NCBI GenBank assembly: GCA_914767715.1
Contig: OU612069.1
Coordinates: 12,831,387 to 12,895,386 of the forward strand
Direction of reading: 5' to 3'
Length of the DNA: 64,000 bases
Source of the DNA: Membranipora membranacea
Lineage: Eukaryota > Bryozoa > Gymnolaemata > Cheilostomatida > Membraniporidae
Shown here: positions 14,401 to 25,363 of the stretch, in pieces
Layout: each line of letters opens with the position of its first letter
Position numbering within the stretch: the first letter of the stretch is position 1
The notes under the pieces: generated by a model
Told to the model about the DNA's origin: nothing
The model's input: the letters and a program-made list of their open reading frames with translations, nothing else
Database searches by the model: none
Program-made: the position numbers and the translations under genes

Positions 14401-17400
14401 TAAATTTCGGAATTATCTCAATCGAACCCCAATAACTTCTAAAAATGATACGGTACTAATAGACCTGCAAAATGTTGGACAGATGTAATGGAGCATGGTG
14501 ATTTCAAATCCAATATCCATTATGCTCTGAACACATTCCTTGTCTATCAATCATTAACGGAAAATATCTATGCAGAAGGAATATGATTGTCAGAAATAGA
14601 TAAAATTTGGTCCAATTTCGCATAGTTTGAGTTTCCCCCTCTACTGACACGCAGCTCATTAGCAGAGAGGGGGCAACTCCAAGACTGGGAAAAAGGATCA
14701 AACTTCAATATATATATTATGGTGATTTTGTGATACTGACCTCCGGAGCAGTGTATTCAGCAGTACCACCTCTTGCATGCTCACCTTCCAGTACTGCGCA
14801 ACCAAAATCGATCAACTTCAAATGTAAACTCTCACTGCAAATTGTTAGTCATTATATTCAATAATTATCCGCAACAATGACAATAAGTCTATCGTCTACA
14901 GGAAACATCATACGGTCCCTTGATGCTGCATGATCCGAACACCCTTGAAATTTTCCATCACCAAGTATTAGATTTCAACAAAATTTTAATCTCAGGATAC
15001 AATGATGAATAACAGTCCCGGAAAGCCTTCGACTTACGTTTCAAGGATGAAAAATGGATTGCATATCATACCAGTTAAATAAAACATTCTTTGGCTTAAT
15101 ATCGCAGTGAATCATTCCCAATTCCTTCTGTATATGCTTGACAGCGTTTGTTGTTTTCTCAATGATAGCGATCATGTGCTTCCGTGTGAATTTCTTTTTC
15201 CGAGTCCTCAAATCGCGTATTATGTTCCCTAAATCAAAACCTAGAACACAAAATATTGACCTTAGTTATTCAGCAACAGGTATAGGCTTTGCTTCTGGTA
15301 TCCAAAGCACTTCTCAATCTGACCTTATGATATGAGTTATATCCCTACACATAATATCCATCATATTTCTTCATTGACATAGAAGTGTACATATGTTACC
15401 ACAGGAGTCTTTAAACACTACCCAAAGACCAAAGTGTGTTATAGTCAGGCAGTTAGCTATGTTGAAGTTGTATCAGTTTGCATGGTAAAAAAATCCAATG
15501 CTCTACTAGGCATGAATTATTGATGGTGGAAAAGTGCCTCCCATAAGGGAAATTAACTATCACTTTCTGCATTATGATGTCAAAGTCTCCAGGAAAGACA
15601 ATACAAGAAACAAGCACTTCCTGGGGACTGTGACATCATAATGCAGAGAATGAGAGTAATCTTCCCTCATGGAAGGCTATTTAACCACCACCATTAATTT
15701 GTGCCTAGTAGAGCATTGAATTTTTTTACCATGCAAATCTGACACAACTTTCTCATAGTAACTGCCTGACTTTGCATGCATTGGTCTTTGGGTAGTCTTT
15801 AATGCTAAATATGCCTGGAGTACACTACGTCTTTCATAAAGCATACCTTCGAAGTGGTCCATTCCAATAAAAACCCTTTCCCGAAGATCATTTTCACTGC
15901 CTCCAACCTCTTGACAAGAAAATTTGAACTGGATAACGTAATCACTCGGATGAACTTTGAATTTGCGCATATGGTTCGCTTCCCTGATGATATGCTCATT
16001 CGTATCTGTGTCATTGTCATACTGCAGTCCCTAAATACATTGAAAAGATTGGCAAAAAAAGTGCATTGAACGTTATATATGGAACTGTCAAAATCATTTG
16101 TCTTGACTCCCTGACTGCCAACTGTATGCGAATCATTTGAAATATTTTGGTCATGCACATGGGTCCATATTTTTTGAGACCATTGCTATACAAGATACAC
16201 TGTCTGATGTGTGAAACATTGAGTTGAGATTAATTCATCCCAATTTGAGTGATTGGAGGATTAAAACAATGTATGTTCTAAAGAGGACAGAACTTTATTG
16301 GTTTAAAGAATTTGAGCCTTGGGAGGGTTATGTGAGGTAATCTGACCCAATATATGGATTCTTAATGTCTTTTTACATCTATAGGTCCAAGTTCCTAATC
16401 TCTGTGATCATCATGTGAGAAATAATGACCTGAAATATAAGTGCTCACTTTATTTGTTAGAAAACTTTTTATTTGGGAATCTCTCCTTCAGAATTACGTA
16501 TTGGCGGAAGTTACATTAACACTGTTGCTATGTTACAAACTGAAAACTGGTTGTTTTCTGTTGGTGTTTTCTTCCCATGAAATACTTTTAGTGTCTTGGA
16601 ACACTCCATCATCATGTTCTAGTAGAGTTTAAATGTCCTCAAGACAATAGATTTGAGGAAAGGGAGATGTGGTGGAACCGGATATTAGCATAAGGGATCT
16701 AGACAGCAGGTGAAAGAGATTAGCAAAGGACGGAGACTCGGACTATATCCGGAGGCGCGAAGAGAGGGTATTAGAATAAACGTGGACTGAGAGAGGAGAA
16801 GCCCAAGGGAGAGACTGACTCAGATACATACAGAACTAGGGAGCTAGGAGTACCCACACAACAATACATGTAAGTTGAATACACGACAAAGTTTAGTAAG
16901 GAGATGGGTACTGGACACTATAAAGGTATTTCATGAGCAGAAAACAACAACAGAAATCACTATTATTATTAGTAATTGCGATGATGTGAGCTCCGCCCCT
17001 ACGTCATCCTGAATTAGGGATTCTCAAAATAAAGGTTTTCTAACCAATAAAGTGAGCACTTATATTTCAGGTCATTATTTCTCACATGATGGTCACAGAG
17101 ATTAGGAACTTGGACCTATAGATGTAAAAAGACATGAGGAATCCATATATTGGATCAGATTACATCACACAACCCTCCCAAGGCTCAAACTCTTTAATTG
17201 AGTTTGGTAGGTTGGTTGGTTTATTTTGTCACAGAGTCACATGAGTGTTTATACTGTTACATGAGTAGGGAATACCAAAAAGAAACATAAACTTATAATG
17301 ATGAGCGCCCTGAATATGATGGATAAAGGTACCTGCTTCAAGCAGATATATTGTACTCCTTTGTCACCAAACATAAGCTTAGCTGCATAGACAGCCCCAA

Positions 17401-18975
17401 ACCCACCACTGCCTAGCTCCCTATGATGCTCCACTTTGATGGTCTGGTATTCTACCTCACTGGTTGACTTCTAAAACAAAAAAATTACTAATATATACGC
17501 CGAATTAAAGTGGGTCTACCCAAGTTTGTCTTATCCACGGAATTGAATATAAGCAATGTTTGAAAGGATATGGTGTGTGTAATATCACTGAGTAACTTAG
17601 AGTATGTAAGAAAGCCCAAAATAGCTAACTCTAGAGGAGTAAATAATAAGCTAAGTTTAGTTTAGCTATCTAGGGAGTGACTAAATGTTGGCTAGTACTA
17701 AATTTTAGCTAGCTGAGGTGGGGTCTATATAATGTAAAGAGGGAAATCCTAAATGTTAGCTTGCGCTAAAATTTTGAATTTTTACGGCCTGTTCAAAAAC
17801 TTACCTATAATTCCATTCAAAACTGTCAAACTGTAAGGCTCCTAAGGGATCTCTCAAAATTGTTGGCTGCTGCAACATTGGAAATTCCGAAAATATATCT
17901 AGGGCCTAATTGCCAGAGTGTCATACATAATCATTCTGGGACCAGCTGCCATTGAAGTGTTTACCTCATAAAGATTTAGCCACTCACCGGTCGATGTGTT
18001 TCTCCAGCAGGATGGGCCGTGTTTCCATCCGGTCCACCTTTACTTTCCAAGGTAATGTAGAAGCTTCGAGAGATGGTTGAGTTATCCCTCTCAAACATTT
18101 CCTAAGGTAAAATAGAGAGTGTTACAGGCTTTTATGGATAATCATTGTATGTCAAAAAGGGTAGCTAAGAGTAGAAGCAGCAGCAACAGGGGATAATGTC
18201 AAATGGAGGTTTAACCACCTTCCATTGCAGTGAGGGGGTCTTGTGTTCAATACACAAGAGCTCCTGATTAAGTCTCAATCAATCCCTCTAGCTTAGACTG
18301 CATGTATTTTAACGTATATCCTGCAACACAATACACTGCAGTTCATGAGGACATTTAGTTCCAATTCCAAAAAGTCTATGTTTAGTGATGAAATTGTAAC
18401 GCATTAGAAGGTGGCCGAGTGGACCAAAATTATTTGTCTAGGAGTTCTGAATTATGACGAGTGGAGAGTGGACCATTACATGGCATATATATATATATAT
18501 ATTGCACACTACCTGCATAAATGTATCATATACAAGGGGTCATTTTCATATGCCTGTGACGACTGCTTATCATACAGACTGTCATAAGTTAGGAATTATA
18601 CCTGTGCACATTATTACTCTTCTATGGAGAGATAGATACCTTTCTTAGAGCAGGGAGGTGGAGCATCCCACCCTCCCTGCTTAGAATTGCCTTAATGGCA
18701 AGGCCGCAATATCTGCGCCTATTTTGCTCTCTGTTTGCAAGCAGGTCGGAGCACACCTGGGGGCCAACCAAACCCCAGTAGTTGATGGACTGCAGAGGCA
18801 TTCAAACCCACGACCTTCAACATGTGCATGGTAGAGGACAGCGCCCTAACCAACTGAGCCACCTCCTACTCCTGTATATGTTGGATATATGTACCTGATC
18901 GACAGCCTGTATGAAGCCTTCTCTCTCCAGCTGAGCCACTAGGTCATCACATCTTTGAGGCTTACTATGGGCCAT
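8489..18975 (-). CDS. Non-RD Ser/Thr protein kinase B with repeated disordered tail
   Basis: Fourteen coding exons (minus strand): 18975-18895, 18101-17988, 17470-17333, 16030-15847, 15240-15072, 14834-14741, 13913-13734, 13350-12924, 12756-12565, 12357-12082, 11540-11193, 10978-10673, 9665-9570, 8796-8489; total 2913 nt, 970 residues, all phases consistent. The start ATG at 18975 has an in-frame TGA upstream within the same exon, and an acceptor at 19007-19008 implies a 5' UTR intron. Residues 1-65 are a paralogue-shared N-terminal segment (DLVAQLEREGFIQAVDQ). The kinase domain runs about 80-400: loop GSGGFG 85-90, Lys110, HCD with catalytic Asp219, Asn224, DFG 238-240, APE 258-260. Cys218 replaces the HRD Arg. 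The tail (about 400-970) is acidic, Ser/Thr/Pro-rich and built from phase-1/phase-1 exons carrying a repeated [IT]xTPE motif. It is divergent from kinase C and convergent with kinase A. Kinase assignment is firm; the substrate is unknown. Confidence 0.9.
9206..9244. repeat. TGTCA/CGTCA microsatellite
   Basis: A pentamer run (TGTCA, with CGTCA variants) in the last intron of kinase B. Confidence 0.85.
9349..9560 (+). mobile_element. tRNA-derived SINE, family B, diverged copy
   Basis: Shares with 28077-28270 and 32357-32575 the order: GTAGTGAAT start, GCTAATTAGC, CCATCAACC, a GGTGG...ATTGG promoter-like block, then TTGATTGTTCAAGCCCC and GGGTGTAT at the 3' end. The B box is degraded. It ends about 10 bp from the donor of the 9570-9665 exon. 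Confidence 0.6.
10035..10630. mobile_element. Inverted-repeat element copy 1 in kinase B intron
   Basis: Ends 10035-10102 and about 10562-10630 are reverse complements (ATGGACAAGGAATGGG against CCCATTCTTTGTCCAT; GGAATCTCCATGC against GCATGGAGATTCC). The interior matches copy 2 at 14046-14557 in opposite orientation. No open frame of note; likely a MITE. Confidence 0.8.
11747..11772. repeat. AAAT tetranucleotide microsatellite
   Basis: Simple (AATA)n run in an intron of kinase B. Confidence 0.85.
11811..11992 (+). mobile_element. 3' part of family A SINE plus short tandem repeats
   Basis: ACTGGGGTTTGGTCGG and CCAGGTGTGCTCGGACTTGC match the 3' part of the SINE at 18690-18878 (opposite strand). 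A (CTA)n run precedes it, and a 12-bp unit ATTGCATCCAGT is repeated three times at its end. Confidence 0.6.
14046..14557. mobile_element. Inverted-repeat element copy 2 in kinase B intron
   Basis: Ends TTAAAAATTGATAG (14046) and TATCAATCATTAA (to 14557) are inverted, followed by paired GGAATGTGTTCAGAGCATAATGG blocks. The interior (TCTATAGAGTT..GATGATGTGT type sequence) is shared with 10035-10630 but inverted relative to it. Confidence 0.78.
15411..15802. mobile_element. Near-perfect foldback element, ~190-bp arms, TTAA ends
   Basis: The left arm from 15411 (TTAAACACTACCCAAAGACC) and the right arm to 15802 (GGTCTTTGGGTAGTCTTTAA) are reverse complements across nearly the whole element, with only about 10-20 bp of loop near 15605. 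It sits 45 bp inside the intron after the exon ending at 15847 of kinase B. A half copy occurs at 55909-56021. Confidence 0.85.
16303..17197. mobile_element. Long foldback element, ~150-bp terminal inverted repeats, TTAA ends
   Basis: Left arm 16303-16455 (TTAAAGAATTTGAGCC) pairs with right arm about 17046-17197 (GGCTCAAACTCTTTAA). TTAA is at both outer ends. The interior at about 16668-17000 begins TGTGGTGGAACC and includes GAATAAACG and purine-rich blocks, which could be a nested solo LTR, but its limits are unclear. Confidence 0.8.
18690..18878 (-). mobile_element. tRNA-derived SINE, family A
   Basis: On the minus strand it reads GGAGGTGGCTCAGTTGGTTA (A box) about 50 nt before GTCGTGGGTTTGAATGCC (B box), then a non-tRNA body with ACTGGGGTTTGGTTGG. 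It lies in intron 1 of kinase B. Partial copies are at 11811 and 52640. Confidence 0.75.
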
Positions 18976-20384
18976 CTTCAGTTTCAGATATGCTCTACAT
19001 CATAACCTAAGAAAACAAGTTTATTGATGATAGGGAAATAAAATATCATCAGTTAAGCAGAGATGATGTAACATTTTCCTGCATCTTTGCAAAGGAAATT
19101 ACAAATGAGGCATATTAAATCCATTTCCTCAATAGCTTATCAATGATAAGCATCAGACAGGAGAAGCATACATGAGGTTGAGATATAAGCAATACATGAA
19201 GCCTGAATCTTGCCGTCCCTGTGGACTTGCACATCATTAACATACGGATTTTGAGCAGAGCGTGATATAAGGCTTTATGCATAGGAATTCTAGCTCCGTA
19301 TGTAGGCTCACTAGGCTGACCAAGATCTATTGTGAAGTCATAACATCAAGCTCACATTGAAGTTGCTTCCCTTAACAACCATGACTTTTACCCCCTGAAT
19401 AAGATTGTGCCCATGCATACAATCATGGGACTCAATTCAGGTGACTGAAACAAGCCGGAAAATACATTTTAAATCTGTGTTTGAATATGTTTAAAATGTC
19501 TTCCTTTTTTTCATAAGATGTTCCTCGTAATTTTAAAGTGCATCGTTCAATTTTTTGCTCTGATTGGTAGCCAAGACATTGGCTACATAACAATAGTCCC
19601 CGCAATATTGAAGCAGAACCATCTCTGAGTTGACTTCTAAGCAGGAGTTTTCAGATGAGACAAATATTGCCCGTATTAGGCCTACATTTATCGACCATCT
19701 CATAATCCCCATAATATGATGGTCAGTTCATGCTGCTATAAATAAAACTCTATTTTTGCACTCAAACTAATCGGCCACATCCGGGAAATCATGATTAGTG
19801 TTTCAATATGATCTGGCTGGCCAAATAAGCACCAGCTTACTTGTTTGGTTGCATGAAGTGTGAAGGGTGTTTTGAGGAAGATCCAGCAATGTGTAGCGCT
19901 TGTGAATCAATATCCGCCACGTGTCAATTGTAACCATGTATTTTCAGCAATGGTTTGCCTACAGGTAGGTTGAGTGAATACACGGAGCAATGTGGAGTTG
20001 ATTGCATAGAGATTGTCGCACTGGCAGGATCATACCTAAATTATAACTTATTGATACAACAGCACTGTGTTATAGGTTGACGCTAAAGTGTTGAGTGGTG
20101 ATTGGATTTGTAAGAGCAAGGAGTAGTAACAGTTGTGGTTAGAGTGGTCACAGTGTGGTGACTCTGAGTGATCTTTCAAAAGTTCATCAGCTCTTATATA
20201 TCTTTAAGATGAGACTACAATAGTAAGTAAGACAGTCTTGAGATGCTCTGTGAGCAGGGAGGGTGGGAGTCAGTGAGGCAGTCTGAGACGTTGTAGAACT
20301 GTCTAGAGGGCTAATGCATAGACTCACACTCACACCAGACTTGGGTGGATATCAATACACCCAATCCTTTGATTTTTTGTGGAA

Positions 20385-20585
20385 CCACAGACAGCAGGTC
20401 ACTGACAGTTGATTTGATGAGTTGCAGCCTTGTGTGTGTGTGGTTTGGCGGGTACAGAAGCTGCACAGCCTCGATAACTTGGTTCATACGCAGCTTCACG
20501 TCTTCACCACAACAAACACAAACCATACACACACACACAAGGCTGCAACTCATCAAATCAACTGTCAGTGACCTGCTGTCTGTGG
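20385..20585. repeat. Inverted repeat, ~62-bp arms, in the divergent intergenic region
   Basis: Arm 20385-20446 (CCACAGACAGCAGGTCACTG...) and arm 20521-20585 (...CAGTGACCTGCTGTCTGTGG) are almost exact reverse complements, ending inward in (GT)n/(AC)n, with about 75 nt between them. Confidence 0.9.
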
Positions 20586-20787
20586 TGGAACTTATACTAT
20601 GTAATGCTATGTACTGTAGTACATTTCAGAACTGTGGGTTAGCTTTCTGTAACTTAGTCAGTCTGTTACAGCTAGTTATATTGCAAACGGACTTATCACT
20701 CATTTTAGAGCAATACCTGACCAGTCAAACACTGACTAAACCATATCCTCAAGGAGGCAATTGGGTGACTTTCCCAACTTCTACTAA

Positions 20788-21115
20788 CATTACAAAATAA
20801 AGTACAGTTGTAAAATACCCTTTACCAGTTGTTCCTACATATCGTAGCAGCGGGTGGGTTAGGTATACCCACAAATGAGTGTAGCGAAAGTAGAGAGCTG
20901 AGCCTATAGCATACACGCGCCCCAGCATGCAATCACACGAATCCAACATGCATTCAGACAAGTACACTTTGCCTGCCACTGTACTCCTTTGTTCACCAAA
21001 CAAAAGGCCTTTTGTTACACAACTGTCATAGGTGCATTGGGGCATGTCTCCCTGACATCGGCCCCCAGGGCCTATCCAACAGGGTCTTTTAGAACTGTAC
21101 TTTTATTTTGTAATG
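20788..21115. mobile_element. ~330-bp inverted-repeat element (MITE), copy 1
   Basis: Termini CATTACAAAATAAAGTACAG and CTGTACTTTTATTTTGTAATG are inverted. The body (GCAGCGGGTGG, ACCCACAAATGAGTGTAGC, CAAACAAAAGGCCTTTTGTTA, CAGGGCCTATCCAA) is shared with 32832-33153 at high identity. Open frames inside it are fortuitous. Confidence 0.88.
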
Positions 21116-22554
21116 AGAAACGAATAAAAACTGGTTTCAAGAAACTGCACATCAAAACCATTGTGCTGTTTGTGTATGCAGGTAGGGCTTGATCGTAAAC
21201 TCTTTCATATATAATACATTTAGTATTATTCTCGGTCTATGACTGGAATTTCCATTGCAGCTTCTTTTCTCATGTTGATCGAGTTGTCTTCTACTCACAG
21301 AAGCGAGACAACTCTAACAAAGAATGATACTGCCAACAGGGCGTTTAGGACAACTCCAAAATATCCCAATCCTAAACAATCCCTTTAGCTGCTGAGATAG
21401 TGAGTTTTGTGTAAAACAATAAATTTGACCAGAACTCCCACTTCTAGAGTTATAATAACTTGTGATTTTAATATAAAACTGCCACCGGATGTTGTCGAAC
21501 ACCTCATAGGAATTAATGGCGAAGTGCTCAACAGGCAGCTGCACTTGGGTTGGTGGCATTATATACAGTCAAACAGTAATATTTGATAATGTCATACTGA
21601 TGTTCTTTATTGAGTCCGTAATAATTTCAAATACATGTGAATTTTGTCAGATAGTAAACCAATTCAGATGTAGTTTATAGTCATACAGCTTACAAAGGCT
21701 GGGCATCAACCGAAAAATAAATTTACTGGAGAAAGTTCCCTTGTTCACTAAGCTTCATGACGCTTTAGGTCAGGGCACTTGGCGTTTATAGTGAATAAGA
21801 TCGAAACGCTGAGACAACTCACCTCCCATAGTATGGAGTAAAGGTGTATGATATGAATTGCTCACTAGCAGGTGAACTGTTTACAAAACTGACCACGGAA
21901 TTGCGAAATGAAAATCAAATTCAGTCTTTTGAGAGTCTCCATAGCATTGATGGAGGAAAATTGTATGACGGTTCTCAAAAAAAAATAATAAAACAACCCA
22001 TCATCATTTTTATATCTTGATGCATGATGATTTGATGTGCAATTAATCCATGCCAAGTGGACAACATTTATAATTTGCAATTGTCTTCGTTTTATTCAGA
22101 CTACACCACATAGAACTTACACTCATACTAAAAGTATATCAGTGTTTATGAAGGAATTCTCTAGATTATTGAGAATTTTGACCTTTTTAAAAGGAGGTAT
22201 CCCTTTGGGCTTTGCTATTCCAATGAAGTTTATTCGAGGCTGCCGCAACACATGACCTTGAACTACGATCATTGTGTCTCTTGAAAACTGGTTGCCAAGA
22301 AACATGGATGGCTTAGCTTGGAGACGGCTTACAACTCTATGACTATTGGGCTGAAAATATTGCTTGCTATGAGAATCTGGACCAAGAGGAACTATGTATC
22401 AAGAGTCTGCTGCATTTTCCGAAAGTGAAGAAGTTAGGAAATGCAGCCATCCTACTTTAATTTTATTTACCCAAGAGGAGAAAAGTGCTCACCAGAGGAA
22501 AAACTCGCCATTTCGCCCACGCTTTAAACAAATATCCATCAGTCATCAGACAAG

Positions 22555-22695
22555 GTTACCACTAGTCTAAGTGCTCAGACGGTTCCATTGCGAGGTAATG
22601 TTATTACATTATCAACATTCCTGGAATTGGGTGGTTGATAATGTAATGCAACTGACTCGCAATGGAGCTGTCTGAGCACTTAGACTAGGTAACCA
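22555..22695. repeat. Hairpin, ~62-bp arms
   Basis: 22555-22619 and 22634-22695 are inverted copies (CTAAGTGCTCAGAC... against ...GTCTGAGCACTTAG) with a short loop. Probably a foldback element. Confidence 0.85.
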
Positions 22696-23660
22696 CTAAT
22701 CACCATATATATACGGTAATTTATATATAATACATATAAGTTAATTTTAGTCAAAATAGTGCTAGCCAACATTAAGTCATCCACTACTATAGCTAAATTA
22801 AACTCTAGCGAACATATAATCTTTCAAGGTATTTGTGTATGCATCAATATTCAAGTGGGATAATGGACTCATCGTAGATAGACCTGAACAAGAACCATTC
22901 TCACTGACTTAAGTCAGGAAGGGTTGGAAATTACAGTAAAAGCTGGTTAATTCAAACTTTATAATTCAAAACTCCTGTCAATTCAGACAGGAAAATTGTT
23001 CCCTTCAGCCAGATTTTGATGCATTCTAATGTCACTAAATTCAAACTTTGCTTTATTAGAACAAATTTATGTGGTCCCCAGAGGTTTGAATTAATAAGTG
23101 AACTGCACTGTAGTTGAGTAAGTGTACTTCAGATTTGTTTCTCCTTTCTCCAATTAGGGAGCATAACTCCTGTAATGGTTGTGGAAATTCCAATAGTCTG
23201 ATAACATACTTCCCTAGTGTATCTTACATTGCAAATCATAGTGATTGTCTTGTGTGCAGTTTATAACACTTGCACCAACACATCAGTGGCTTTTTACAAG
23301 CCCCAGCAGAGGTTTCAGTATGTGACTTCTTCATTTACTGCTTGCTCCTAGTCTACTTACACTGAAGTTAGCTGAAGGAATCATATCCAGTGATTGACAG
23401 TCATTAAATGTCCATCAAGAACAGCACTACCACTTTCATGGTATAGGTTATTGTATGATTCTTATTCAACCTGTTGGCTTACAGTTGGCAGTTGGCTTAG
23501 TTAGTACACTACAGCATCAGTCCTGCACATTCATTTAATATGTATACTCTAGCCTAATGGAACTGGAGACTAACCAATGAATGAACTAGGTCATTGCTGA
23601 TAATAGTCAATACTTGTAACCGTTGTACACTATTAGCCAGTTAATACTGACACAACCACC

Positions 23661-23694
23661 ATGGCTGATAGTGCTGATGGAGATGATGTGAGAT
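23661..23694 (+). other. Candidate upstream coding exon of kinase C
   Basis: ATG in a strong Kozak context (CCACCATGG) opens a 34-nt frame (MADSADGDDVR) that ends at a consensus donor GTAAGT at 23695. It leaves phase 1. Either acceptor near 25328 or 25340 would join it in frame to the exon carrying the ATG at 25364. It could instead be chance sequence, because kinase B starts at the position equivalent to 25364. Confidence 0.35.
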
Positions 23695-23748
23695 GTAAGT
23701 ACCATTCTTAGAATAACATTTTCCATTCTCCATTCCTTTCTAATCTCA

Positions 23749-24548
23749 CTCGGAGCAGGGAGAATGGAAGGGGGAGGAGCCTGCACTCGATAGGCCACAC
23801 CTCTTTTTATAACATGATCTTACTTACGTTTTGGAGTTGTGCCCTCACAACGAAACCATGATTAGTGAATGGAAAAGTGTGGGTTGACAACTCCTCAAGT
23901 GACAAATCTATGACTTTCCAATGGAAAGTTCAAAAATAAAATATCATTTTTGTTGTATTGTAGAATGAAATTATTCTTTATTATGCTTCTTATGGCTGAA
24001 GAACACATGTGAAAGGGTAGTAAAACAATTCTTAGAGCTAAAAACAATCATCTTGATAAACAAATCTTACAGGGCAAGGTACCCATAATAGTATCAATTT
24101 TTCGAGTTGCTTCATTGAGGAAAAGAAACTTAGCTTGTTAATCTGAATATTATTTCAGCACATGTAGTTAGGGGGTGTTGAGAGCTGTCCAACAATATCC
24201 CATTTACATACCTACTGTCACTAGAAGGCTGGGAATCTTACAGAATGTGGTGGTTTAAGGAGCGAAATATGTCGGCATGGGCCTTTCATTGATGATTAAT
24301 GAGTGTTATTAGCACAATTGTGTTGTAATAACTTGTCCAGTACATAATTCAAGTGTTCTGGATTAGTTGGTGACAATAATTGTTAATGGATTGGTATATT
24401 TCATGGCTAAAACATAAAAAAATGAGTGTGATGTATCTATAAAAATACTTATTTCAGCCGTAATCAACATCTATTCACCAGTACTTGTCTGTGATTGGCC
24501 AATACTACTAGTGCAAGCTCCTCCCCCTTCCATTCTCCCTGCTCGGAG
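23749..24548. repeat. Inverted pair flanking ~720 bp
   Basis: CTCGGAGCAGGGAGAATGGA at about 23750 is inverted at about 24510-24548 (TCCATTCTCCCTGCTCGGAG), together with the adjoining GGGGGAGGAG/CTCCTCCCCC. Likely termini of an old element; no coding capacity seen. Confidence 0.6.
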
Positions 24549-25363
24549 TGTAGGGGCTCCTCTATCGAGATAGTGACTGAATTCCTTCTATGACATTGGA
24601 CATAAGTTAAATGAATGTCTCCTAGGGTTTATGGTCTCCTTAAACCAGGGCTCTCAACCACTCAGATTTAGCCCGAGTTACTCAGGTTTTTGGGTTCAAC
24701 TCAGGGGATTTTAGAATATTAGCTAAAAACTCAGATTTTGCCTCATATTCATCGAAGTTGGGAAATTCCTCTCGGTGTGGCCTAGTTGTATGATTATAAA
24801 GAAACAGTTTTATGTTGTGATATATGAAATACATTAACCAGAATGCATTTTACAGTGATTCTATATCAATGATCTGCTAACAACTCTAAAAAACCAGTAT
24901 CATTCATATGCAGAGGCCTAAATTGCTCTACTAGGCTTTGGCAGCCGGACCCATTGAGGAGGCTACAGACCTCTAAAACTCTAAGCTGTTTGTGTACAGG
25001 GCGTTTCATGCCTTTGAAATGCCACCTGCAACACCGTATCGGCAAAACTCAGTTTTGGATCCTCTCAGGTTGAGAGCCCTGCCTAAAGCCTAAACCTAAA
25101 ATCAAGACTTTACCAATACCAGTATCAAGCAAATAAAAACAATTAATGTACGAACACTACGGCCTAGGCTTACCTGGCACCTATTACTATATTGTACAGT
25201 ATTTTCAATTCGATAGCAAGTCACATGCAAGAAAGTGTCAACAGGCAGCCAATATATTCAGGCTGTCTCCTACTGATGTAGGCCTAGTTTTGTTGCAGTA
25301 GTATTTTTTTGTCTGTATTTTTGACCAGGTAAAGTTTCAGCGCTGAAAAGACCAGATGAGGTC

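Larger units (their letters stand above)
19009..25363. other. Shared upstream region of divergent kinases B and C
   Basis: No supported protein-coding gene. It holds the presumed promoters and 5' UTR exons of kinases B and C, one MITE, two strong hairpins, an inverted pair at 23749/24548 and a candidate first exon of kinase C at 23661-23694, each listed separately. No core promoter could be identified with confidence. Confidence 0.5.

Noticed and set aside
16668-17000. Solo LTR nested in the foldback element
   Set aside because: Starts TGTGGTGGAACC, but no matching end, target-site duplication or second copy could be shown.
20345-21115. Open frames across the hairpin and MITE
   Set aside because: They lie within inverted repeats and a mobile element and change frame between the two copies.
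21314-21559. 81-codon minus-strand open frame
   Set aside because: Plausible residue composition but no start context, splice sites or family resemblance.
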